A stretch of 64,000 nt of DNA from Pyxidicoccus parkwaysis (GTDB lineage: Bacteria; Myxococcota; Myxococcia; Myxococcales; Myxococcaceae): contig NZ_CP071090.1 of assembly GCF_017301735.1 (NCBI RefSeq), positions 6,686,001-6,750,000 on the forward strand. The letters run 5' to 3'. How positions within the stretch are numbered: the first letter of the stretch is position 1; the number at the start of each line of letters is the position of its first letter. The translations under genes were made by a program, and so were the position numbers. Shown in pieces: positions 37,783-45,324 of this stretch. The notes beneath the pieces are model-generated. The model did no database searches and was not told the DNA's origin. It saw only the letters and a program-made list of their open reading frames with translations.

Positions 37783-39894
37783 ATGGGAGGCCATTTCCGT
37801 CTGCTGTTGCAGGTGGCGTTCCGCAACCTGTTCACCAGCAAGATCAACCTGCTCATCGGCGGCATCATCTTCCTGGGCACGCTGCTCGTCGTCGTGGGCG
37901 GCGCGCTGCTGGACAGCATGGACAGCGCCATGAGCCGCAGCATCATCGGCAGCGTGGCCGGGCACATCCAGGTCTACTCGGACGAGTCCAAGGACGAGCT
38001 GGGCCTCTTCGGGCAGATGGGCGGCGAGCCGGACCTCGCGGCGGTGGATGACTTCAGCCGCATCAAGCCGGTGCTGGAGAAGCACCCCAACGTGAAGACG
38101 GTGGTGCCCATGGGCACCAGCGGCGCGCTCATCACCTCCGGCAACACGGTGGACCTGACGCTGGCCCGCCTGAGAGACCTCTACAAGAAGCGCGCGGAGT
38201 CCGGCGAGACGCCCGGCCTGCGGGAGAACATCGACAGCCTCAAGGCGCACGTGCGGCAGATGGTGGCCCTCATGGAGGAGGAGATGGCCAAGAGCAGCGT
38301 GCTGCTCAGCGACACCGCCCGCTCGCCCGAGGAGAAGGAGGCCCTCGCCCGCGCCCGCTCCGACGCGTTCTGGAGCGCCTTCGAGAGCGACCCGTTCGGC
38401 TCGCTGGAGTTCCTGGAGAACCGCATCGCCCCGCAGATTCCGGACGGCGACATGCTCTACCTCCGCTACGCCGGCACGGACCTGGACAGATTCCAGAGCA
38501 CCTTCGACCGCATGGAGCTGGTGGATGGGCAGCCCGTCCCCAAGGGGCAGCGCGGCATGCTGCTCTCCAAGTTCTTCTACGAGCAGTACCTCAAGCTGAA
38601 GACGGCGCGCCGGCTGGACCTCATCCAGCAGGAGCTCGAGCTCAACAAGAAGACGATTGCCAGGGACCCGCAGCTGCAGCGCTGGGTGAAGGAGAACCAG
38701 ACGCAGACGCGTGAAATCGTCTTCCAGCTGGACCCCATCAAGACGCGCCTCGCGGTGGAGCGCCTGCAGAAGGTCCTGGGCAGCCAGGAGCCGAAGCTGG
38801 ACAAGCTCTTGTCCGCCTTCTTCGCCACGGACGACGCCAACTTCGACACCCGCTACAAGCAGTTCTACGCGGAGCTGGCGCCGCTCCTGGAGCTCTACCG
38901 CCTGCGCCTGGGCGACAGCCTCACCATCACCGCCTTCACGAAGAGCGGCTACGTGCAGAGCGTCAACGTGAAGGTCTACGGCACCTACCAGTTCAAGGGC
39001 CTGGAGAAGTCCGCGCTGGCCGGCGCCCTCAACCTGATGGACCTGATGTCCTTCCGTGACTTGTACGGCTACCTCACCGCGGACAAGAAGGAGGAGCTCG
39101 CGGAGCTGCAGAAGCAGAGCGGCGTGAAGGCCGTGTCGCGCGAGGACGCGGAGTCCGCCCTCTTCGGCGAGGACAGCGGCAACACGCTGGTGGCCGAGGC
39201 GACGCCGGGCCTCATCAACGACCAGGACACCCTCCACGGGGCCATGGATTCGCTGCGCCGGGATGACCTGACGAAGCGCGTCTACTCGCAATCCGAAATC
39301 GAGCAGGGCGTGGTGCTCAGCGCGGCCGTCATCCTCAAGGACCCGGAGAAGCTCCAGCAGACCCTGGCGGAGCTGAAGCAGTCCGCGACGGACGCAGGGC
39401 TGAAGCTGCGCGTGGTGTCCTGGCAGCAGGCGGCGGGCATCATCGGCCAGTTCGTGCTTTTGGCGAAGCTGGTGCTGTACGCGGCCGTCTTCATCATCTT
39501 CGTGGTGGTGCTGGTCATCATCAACAACGCGATGATGATGGCCACGCTCCAGCGCGTGCGCGAGGTGGGCACCATGCGGGCCATCGGCGCCCAGCGCGGG
39601 TTCGTGCTGGGCATGGTGCTGGTGGAGACGCTGCTCCTGGGCCTCGTGTTCGGCGCGGGCGGCATGCTCCTGGGCAGCGGCATCATGGCCGCCCTGGGCA
39701 GCGCGGGCATCCCCGCGGGCAACGAGGCGCTCTACTTCTTCTTCTCCGGGCCGCGGCTGTACCCCAGCCTCAGCGCGGGCAACCTCATCGCGGCCTTCAT
39801 CATCGTGATGGTCGTCTCCGCCATCTCCACCCTCTACCCGGCGTTCCTGGCGACGCGAGTCTCTCCGCTCCAGGCGATGCAGACGGACGAGTAA
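37783..39894 (+). CDS. ABC permease, LolC/E-MacB family, large periplasmic domain
   Basis: 703 aa. One N-terminal membrane helix (INLLIGGIIFLGTLLVVVGGAL) is followed by about 500 periplasmic residues, longer than LolC, with coiled-coil parts. Three C-terminal helices form the FtsX domain (LVLYAAVFIIFVVVLVIINNAMMMATLQRVREVGTMRAIGAQRGFV, VLVETLLLGLVFGAGGMLLG and the last before RVSPLQAMQTDE). The partner permease gene follows 4 bp later, giving a LolCE-like heterodimer. Confidence 0.92.
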   Translation: MGGHFRLLLQVAFRNLFTSKINLLIGGIIFLGTLLVVVGGALLDSMDSAMSRSIIGSVAGHIQVYSDESKDELGLFGQMGGEPDLAAVDDFSRIKPVLEKHPNVKTVVPMGTSGALITSGNTVDLTLARLRDLYKKRAESGETPGLRENIDSLKAHVRQMVALMEEEMAKSSVLLSDTARSPEEKEALARARSDAFWSAFESDPFGSLEFLENRIAPQIPDGDMLYLRYAGTDLDRFQSTFDRMELVDGQPVPKGQRGMLLSKFFYEQYLKLKTARRLDLIQQELELNKKTIARDPQLQRWVKENQTQTREIVFQLDPIKTRLAVERLQKVLGSQEPKLDKLLSAFFATDDANFDTRYKQFYAELAPLLELYRLRLGDSLTITAFTKSGYVQSVNVKVYGTYQFKGLEKSALAGALNLMDLMSFRDLYGYLTADKKEELAELQKQSGVKAVSREDAESALFGEDSGNTLVAEATPGLINDQDTLHGAMDSLRRDDLTKRVYSQSEIEQGVVLSAAVILKDPEKLQQTLAELKQSATDAGLKLRVVSWQQAAGIIGQFVLLAKLVLYAAVFIIFVVVLVIINNAMMMATLQRVREVGTMRAIGAQRGFVLGMVLVETLLLGLVFGAGGMLLGSGIMAALGSAGIPAGNEALYFFFSGPRLYPSLSAGNLIAAFIIVMVVSAISTLYPAFLATRVSPLQAMQTDE

Positions 39895-39898
39895 GCCC

Positions 39899-41200
39899 AT
39901 GCTCCAGCTCTTCCTCATCGCATTCCGCAACCTCGGCACCCACCGCCGCCGCACGCTGCTGCTCGGCGGGGCCATTGCCGGCGTCACCGCGTTGCTCGTC
40001 CTCCTGAATGGCCTGTCCAACGGCATGCAGGCGACGATGCTGCGCTCCGCCACCACCCTGTCCACCGGCCACGTCAACGTGGCGGGCTTCTACAAAGTCA
40101 CCGCCGGCCAGTCCGCGCCGGTGGTGACGGGCTACCCGAAAATCATCGAGCAGGTCCGCAAGGACGTGCCGGAATTGGACTACATCGTCCACCGCGGCCG
40201 CGGCTGGGTGAAGCTGGTCAGCGAGACGGGCTCCGTGCAGGTGGGCCTGGGCGGCATCGACGTGCAGTCCGAGCCGGGCATCCGCCAGGTGCTCCAGGTG
40301 AAGGAGGGCTCGCTGGACGCGCTGGCCGAGCCCGACACCGTGCTCGTGTTCGAGAAGCAGGCCAAGCGGCTGGACGTCAAGGTGGGCGACACCGTGACGC
40401 TCTCCGCGCCCACCCTGCGCGGCACCAGCAACACGGTGGACGTGCGCGTGGCGGCCATCGCCGCCAACGTGGGGCTGATGAGCGACTTCAACGTCTTCGT
40501 CCCCTCGCAGACGCTGCGCTCGCTGTACCAGCTCAACAAGGACACCACCGGCGCCATCTACCTGTACCTGAAGGACGTGAAGCAGGTGCCGGCGGTGCAG
40601 GCGCGGCTGCGCCAGACGCTGGCGGCGGCGGGCTACGAGTTGATGGACAACGACCCGCGCGCCTTCTGGATGAAGTTCGAGGTGGTCAACCGCGAGGGCT
40701 GGACGGGCCAGAAGCTGGACATCACCAACTGGGAGGACGAAATCTCGTTCATCACCTGGACGCTCACCGCGCTCAACGGCCTCACCGGCGTCCTCATCTT
40801 CGTCCTGCTCGTCATCATCTGCGTGGGCATCATGAACACGCTGTGGATTGCCATCCGCGAGCGCACGCGTGAGATTGGCACGCTGCGCGCCATTGGCATG
40901 CAGCGCACGCGCGTGCTGGCGATGTTCGTCTTCGAGGCGTTGACGCTGGGCGCCCTGGGCACCCTCGCGGGCGCGGTGCTGGGGCTGGCGGTGTGCCTGT
41001 CCCTCAACTCCGCGAACATCTCCGTCCCGGACGTGGTGGCGGTGTTCATCATGTCGGAGAAGCTCCACCTGGCCATCAACCCCGGCTCCGTGGTGGGCGC
41101 CATGGTGTTCATCACCGCGTGCACCACTGCCATTTCGCTGATTCCCTCCTTCCTCGCCGCGCGGATGAAGCCCGTCACGGCGATGCACCACATCGGGTGA
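39899..41200 (+). CDS. ABC permease, LolC/E-MacB family, second subunit
   Basis: 433 aa, normal LolC/E length. It has an N-terminal helix (RRRTLLLGGAIAGVTALLVLL), a MacB-like periplasmic core (VRVAAIAANVGLMSDFNVFVPSQTLRSLY) and an FtsX domain with IMNTLWIAIRERTREIGTLRAIGMQRTRVLAMFVFEALTLGALG and RMKPVTAMHHIG at the end. It lies in the middle of the operon, 7 bp before the LolA-like gene. Confidence 0.93.
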   Translation: MLQLFLIAFRNLGTHRRRTLLLGGAIAGVTALLVLLNGLSNGMQATMLRSATTLSTGHVNVAGFYKVTAGQSAPVVTGYPKIIEQVRKDVPELDYIVHRGRGWVKLVSETGSVQVGLGGIDVQSEPGIRQVLQVKEGSLDALAEPDTVLVFEKQAKRLDVKVGDTVTLSAPTLRGTSNTVDVRVAAIAANVGLMSDFNVFVPSQTLRSLYQLNKDTTGAIYLYLKDVKQVPAVQARLRQTLAAAGYELMDNDPRAFWMKFEVVNREGWTGQKLDITNWEDEISFITWTLTALNGLTGVLIFVLLVIICVGIMNTLWIAIRERTREIGTLRAIGMQRTRVLAMFVFEALTLGALGTLAGAVLGLAVCLSLNSANISVPDVVAVFIMSEKLHLAINPGSVVGAMVFITACTTAISLIPSFLAARMKPVTAMHHIG

Positions 41201-41207
41201 AAGCACC

Positions 41208-41990
41208 ATGAGTCTCAAAAGCGTGATGTCGGCCGCGGTGCTCGCCGTGGCCCTGCTGTCCGCTCCGGCGGCGCTGGCGCTGGCGCCGGCGGAGATGGTG
41301 AAACTGCTGGCCACCATCGACGACCGCCAGCGCAACGGCGGCGACTACAAGGCGCTCGTCTATCTGGAGCAGAAGGAGAAGGACAAGACGGACACCGTGC
41401 GCGAGGCCTTCGTGTACCGGCGCGACGCGGACGACAAGCTGATGATTCTCTTCAGCCGTCCGAAGACGGAAGCCGGCAAGGGCTACCTGCGGCTGGACAA
41501 GAACCTCTGGAGCTATGACCCCAACGTGGGCAAGTGGGAGCGGCGCACGGAGCGCGAGCGCATCGCCGGCACCGACAGCCGCCGCGCCGACTTCGACGAA
41601 TCCCGTCTGGCCGAGGAGTACGACCCGTCCTTCGAAGGCGAGGGGAAGCTGGGCAAGTACACGGCCAACATGCTGACGCTCAAGGCGAAGCAGGGCGTGG
41701 ACGTGGCCTACCCCGTCATCAAGCTCTGGGTGGACAAGGACACGACCAACGTCCTCAAGCGCGAGGAGTACGCGCTGTCCGGCCGGAAGATGCGCACCCT
41801 GCTCTACCCCCGCTGGAAGAAGCTCTTCAGCGAATCCAAGGGCGCGGACGTCTGGTACCCCGAGGAGATTCGCATCTACGACGAGGTGGAGAAGGCCAAC
41901 TCCACCGTCATCCTCATCAAGTCCATCGACCTGCGCTCGCTGGAGGCCAACCTCTTCACCAAGGCGTGGCTCGAGAGCAAGAGCCGATGA
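41208..41990 (+). CDS. LolA-like periplasmic outer-membrane lipoprotein-sorting protein
   Basis: 260 aa. The signal peptide ends APAALALA. The mature protein has the LolA_like pattern: GGDYKALVYLEQKEKDKTDTVREAFVYRRDADDKLMILFSRPKTEAGKGYLRLDKNLWSYDPNVGKWERR, then VIKLWVDKDTTNVLKREEYALSGRKMRTLLYPRWKKL. LolA proteins carry lipids or lipoproteins across the periplasm in a half-barrel. With LolCDE-like genes directly upstream and an outer-membrane protein overlapping downstream by 4 bp, it is the likely carrier of a dedicated trans-envelope route. Confidence 0.88.
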   Translation: MSLKSVMSAAVLAVALLSAPAALALAPAEMVKLLATIDDRQRNGGDYKALVYLEQKEKDKTDTVREAFVYRRDADDKLMILFSRPKTEAGKGYLRLDKNLWSYDPNVGKWERRTERERIAGTDSRRADFDESRLAEEYDPSFEGEGKLGKYTANMLTLKAKQGVDVAYPVIKLWVDKDTTNVLKREEYALSGRKMRTLLYPRWKKLFSESKGADVWYPEEIRIYDEVEKANSTVILIKSIDLRSLEANLFTKAWLESKSR

Positions 41991-43618
41991 TTTCCCGCAC
42001 CCTCACCGTGGCCGCGGCGCTGTCCGCGGCCCTCGCCGGCGCGCCCGTGCTCGCGCAGTCCGCCGGCGCGTCGGGCGCCTCGGACACGAGCGACAGGCCC
42101 GACGAGAATGCGCTCTTCGGCGGCGAGTCTTCCGAGCCGCCCGCCGAGGCGCAGTCCTCCGAGGAGCGTCCCAGCGACGACGCCATCTTCGGCGGGGACA
42201 CGGCGGCGGCGGACACGACGACGTCCGGCGAGCCGGCGCAGCAGCAGCCCTCGCTCACCGAGGCCCCTCCGGCGCCGGGAGACCGGGACTCGAGCGCGCT
42301 GGATGGCCCGGCGACGCGCAACGCCTTCGACTCCGCGGAGGTGGTGGACGACCCGCTGAAGATTGGCGGGCAGTTCTACCTGCGCGCCAACGTGGCGGCG
42401 AACGACGGCGTGTCCTTCGGCAACACGTCGTTCTCCGCGCCCACGCTGGTGGACGGCTACTTCGACGCGCGGCCGTCGGACCGGCTGCGCGGCTTCGTGG
42501 TGGGACGGTTGAGCTACGACCCCACCCTCTCCACCGAGCCCAGGGAGGGCGCGCCGTCGAACCCGCGCGTCCTGCTGGACCAGGCGTGGCTGCGCTTCGA
42601 CCTGGAGCGCAAGGTGTTCTTCACGGTGGGCAAGCAGCACGTGAAGTGGGGCACGGGTCAGATTTGGAACCCCACGGACTTCCTGTCGCCGCAGCGGCGA
42701 AACCCGCTGGCCTTCGTGGACCTGCGCACCGGCGTGTCCATGGTGAAGCTGCACGTGCCGTGGGAGTCGCGCGGGTGGAACTTCTACGGCATCGCCGTGG
42801 TGGATGACCTGGGCACCGACGCGGGCGCCGTCACCGACGCCAACGGAGGCACGACGACGAATGCCGGCGGCAGCGACCCGGTCAACCGGCTCAGCCGCAT
42901 CGGTGGTGCGCTGCGCGCGGAGGTGGTGCTCGGCCCCGCGGAGGTGGGCCTCAGCGGCGTGGCCCAGCGCGGCCGCAAGCCTCGCTTCGGGCTGGACGTG
43001 TCCTCGGCCCTGGGCCCCATCGACGTCTACGGCGAACTGGCCATCAAGAAGGGCACGGACCGTCCGCTGTACCGGCTGCCCGAGGGCACCACGCTGCAGG
43101 ACATCTTCGAGAACGGCATCCAGGTGGAGTCGTACATTCCTGGCGGCCTCACGCCCCAGGTGACGGGCGGTGCGAACTACAGCTTCCCCTATGGGGAGAA
43201 CGACCTGGCCGTGGTGGGCGTCGAGTACTTCTACAACTCGACGGGCTACACCAGCTCGGTGGGCTACCCGTACCTGATTGCCCAGAGCGCATTCCAGCCG
43301 CTGTACGTGGGCCGCCACTACGGCGCGGCGTACCTCTTCCTGAACCAGCCGTTCGACTGGGACCACACCTCATTCAACTTCTTCACGCTGGGCAACCTGT
43401 CGGACCGCTCGTACACGAGCCGGCTCAACGTGACGTACCGCGCGCTCACCTATCTCACGGTGGAGGCGTTCGGCGCCGTGCACTACGGGCGCAAGGGCGG
43501 CGAGCTGCGGCTCGGCTTCACCGTGCCCGACGTCGTCGTCAACGGTGAGAGCATCCAGGGCTTCAGCGTCGCCGCGCCCACGTTCGAGCTGGGAGCGGGG
43601 CTTCGCATCAGCCTCTGA
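41987..43618 (+). CDS. Outer-membrane beta-barrel protein, last gene of the ABC/LolA-like operon
   Basis: 543 aa. A signal peptide (LAGAPVLAQ) is followed by about 90 disordered acidic Ser/Pro residues containing two near repeats (ENALFGGESSE, DDAIFGGDTAA). From residue 125 come beta strands typical of a DUF1302- or porin-like barrel: LRANVAANDGVSFGN, FFTVGKQHVKWGTGQIWNPTDF, YGELAIKKGTD. It ends with a strand LGAGLRISL. It may be the acceptor or exit of the LolA-like pathway; the overlapping start (ATGA) shows tight coupling. Confidence 0.85.
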   Translation: MISRTLTVAAALSAALAGAPVLAQSAGASGASDTSDRPDENALFGGESSEPPAEAQSSEERPSDDAIFGGDTAAADTTTSGEPAQQQPSLTEAPPAPGDRDSSALDGPATRNAFDSAEVVDDPLKIGGQFYLRANVAANDGVSFGNTSFSAPTLVDGYFDARPSDRLRGFVVGRLSYDPTLSTEPREGAPSNPRVLLDQAWLRFDLERKVFFTVGKQHVKWGTGQIWNPTDFLSPQRRNPLAFVDLRTGVSMVKLHVPWESRGWNFYGIAVVDDLGTDAGAVTDANGGTTTNAGGSDPVNRLSRIGGALRAEVVLGPAEVGLSGVAQRGRKPRFGLDVSSALGPIDVYGELAIKKGTDRPLYRLPEGTTLQDIFENGIQVESYIPGGLTPQVTGGANYSFPYGENDLAVVGVEYFYNSTGYTSSVGYPYLIAQSAFQPLYVGRHYGAAYLFLNQPFDWDHTSFNFFTLGNLSDRSYTSRLNVTYRALTYLTVEAFGAVHYGRKGGELRLGFTVPDVVVNGESIQGFSVAAPTFELGAGLRISL

Positions 43619-43641
43619 CGGTTGCGCGACGTGCCTTCTCG

Positions 43642-43673
43642 GGGCCGCGTCTCCTTCGCTGGAGGCGCGGCCC
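43642..43673 (+). terminator. Hairpin at the end of the ABC/LolA-like operon
   Basis: GGGCCGCGTCTCC pairs with GGAGGCGCGGCCC (one wobble) around TTCGCT. It lies 23 bp past the last stop. No T-run. The rest of 43674-43820 shows only a 10-bp palindrome, TCTCGCGAGA, near 43753. Confidence 0.55.
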
Positions 43674-43820
43674 TTCGCGCCTTCGGGGCATGAATGTCTC
43701 GCGCGTGACGGCTGTTGCAGGAAAGACTCTTCGCGTCCTGGCGTCTCGACTGTCTCGCGAGAGACGGCACGCACGTGGAGGGGTGCTCCTTCGCGCGGGG
43801 GTGGATACTAGAGGTCCGGC

Positions 43821-45146
43821 ATGGACCTCATCTCCGATGTCGTCATCCTGGGCGCGGGCGCTTCGGGGCTCGCGGCCGCGGCCTCGCTCCAACGCGCTGG
43901 ACTGCGTGTCACGGTATTGGAGGCCCGCGACAGGCTCGGCGGGCGCGTCGTCACCGTTCATGACCCCGTCACGGACGTGCCGCTGGAGCTGGGCGCGGAG
44001 TTCGTCCACGGTGAGCCGGAGTCTCTTCGCAAGCTGGCCCGGCGGGCCCGGCTGACCCTCCGCCCCTGCAATGACAGTCATGCCCTGTCGTGGAAGGGAC
44101 GGTTCGGCGATGGCGAGGAGGCCTTCCGCTTCATGGCCGCGCTCTCCTCCGCGAAGCCTCCGGACCGGACCGTTTCGGAGTTTCTGCGGGAGCGAGCCCG
44201 CGCCGAGCGCTGGTCGTCGCGAGAGGTGGCCATGGGCCGGTCCTACGTGGAAGGCTTCTACGCGGCGGACCCGGACACCGCGAGCACGCTGGCCATTGCC
44301 CGGATGGAGTCCGCCTCGGAGGAACTGGGAGGCAACACGCCTTCGCGGGTGATGGAGGGGTATGGCCGCGTGCTGCGCGCGCTGGCCCGTCCGCTGCTGG
44401 AGCAGCCGGGGACGGTGCTCTTCAACGCGGTGGCGGAGGAGGTCCGCTGGGCGGCCGGTGAGGTGCGGGTGCGCATGCGCTCGCGGCAGGGCGTGGTGCT
44501 CGGGCAGGTGCGGGCGAAGCGGGCGGTGGTGACGCTGCCCCTGGGCGTGCTGCGGGCGCGGCCTCCCGAGCCCGGCGCGGTGCGCTTCTTCCCGCGACTG
44601 CCGGAGAAGGAGCGGACCTGGGGCCGGCTGGAGATGGGCCCGCTGGTGAAGGTGCTGCTGCGGTTCCGCACCGCGTTCTGGAGCGAGCGCGAGGACACGC
44701 GGCGGTTCGGGTTCTTCCATGGGCCGGACCTGCCCGTGCCCACGTGGTGGACGCTGTCGCCTCGCGAGTCACGTCACCTCGTGGGCTGGGCCGGCGGTCC
44801 GCGCGCGGAGGTGCTGTCCGGGCTCTCGGAGGACGTGGTGTTGGCTCGCGCGGTGGAGTCGCTCTCGCGAATCTTCCGGCTGCCTCGACAGGCGATGCAT
44901 GAGTTGCTCGAGGCGTGGCACGTGCAGGACTGGCAACGCGAGCCGTTCACCCGGGGCGGGTATGCCGTCATTCCGTCGGGCGCGGCGGATGCGTTGGAAG
45001 CGCTCGCGGCTCCCGTGGACGGCACCCTGTTCTTCGCGGGCGAGGCCACGAATACCGAGGGCGAGGAGGGCACGGTGCATGGAGCCATCGCCACCGGTGA
45101 GCGTGCGGCGCGCGAGGTGCTGGCAGTGATTCGGCGGAGGACCTGA
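43821..45146 (+). CDS. FAD-dependent amine oxidase family protein
   Basis: 441 aa. An N-terminal Rossmann FAD site, VVILGAGASGLAAAASLQRAGLRVTVLEARDRLGGRV, is followed by LELGAEFVHG. The C-terminal FAD signature is FFAGEATNTEGEEGTVHGAIATGERAAREVL. Length and motifs match flavin monoamine oxidases (MAO/polyamine oxidase). The specific amine cannot be told. Cytoplasmic, monocistronic in appearance; a large inverted repeat follows. Confidence 0.9.
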   Translation: MDLISDVVILGAGASGLAAAASLQRAGLRVTVLEARDRLGGRVVTVHDPVTDVPLELGAEFVHGEPESLRKLARRARLTLRPCNDSHALSWKGRFGDGEEAFRFMAALSSAKPPDRTVSEFLRERARAERWSSREVAMGRSYVEGFYAADPDTASTLAIARMESASEELGGNTPSRVMEGYGRVLRALARPLLEQPGTVLFNAVAEEVRWAAGEVRVRMRSRQGVVLGQVRAKRAVVTLPLGVLRARPPEPGAVRFFPRLPEKERTWGRLEMGPLVKVLLRFRTAFWSEREDTRRFGFFHGPDLPVPTWWTLSPRESRHLVGWAGGPRAEVLSGLSEDVVLARAVESLSRIFRLPRQAMHELLEAWHVQDWQREPFTRGGYAVIPSGAADALEALAAPVDGTLFFAGEATNTEGEEGTVHGAIATGERAAREVLAVIRRRT

Positions 45147-45169
45147 GGGTCGCTGGCGGAGGGGTTGCT

Positions 45170-45231
45170 GTTCGGAAATGTCGGGGGGCTTGCGCGGGCA
45201 GGCCCACTCGAATGTCCCGACATTTCCGAAC
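45170..45231. repeat. Large structured inverted repeat (16-bp perfect arms)
   Basis: GTTCGGAAATGTCGGG (45170-45185) and CCCGACATTTCCGAAC (45216-45231) are exact complements. Inside is a second hairpin, GGGCTTGC-GCGG-GCAGGCCC, leaving a 10-base bulge. It lies 24 bp after the amine oxidase stop and 93 bp before the next gene. It could be a terminator, a REP-like element or a protein-binding site. Confidence 0.8.
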
Positions 45232-45324
45232 GGCACGCTCGATGGCGCGCCCCCCGAGCGGCCCGTCGGGCGGAGCGCCGCCGGGCGGGGTGTGCCGACA
45301 TCCACTGGTGGACACCTTTCAGGC

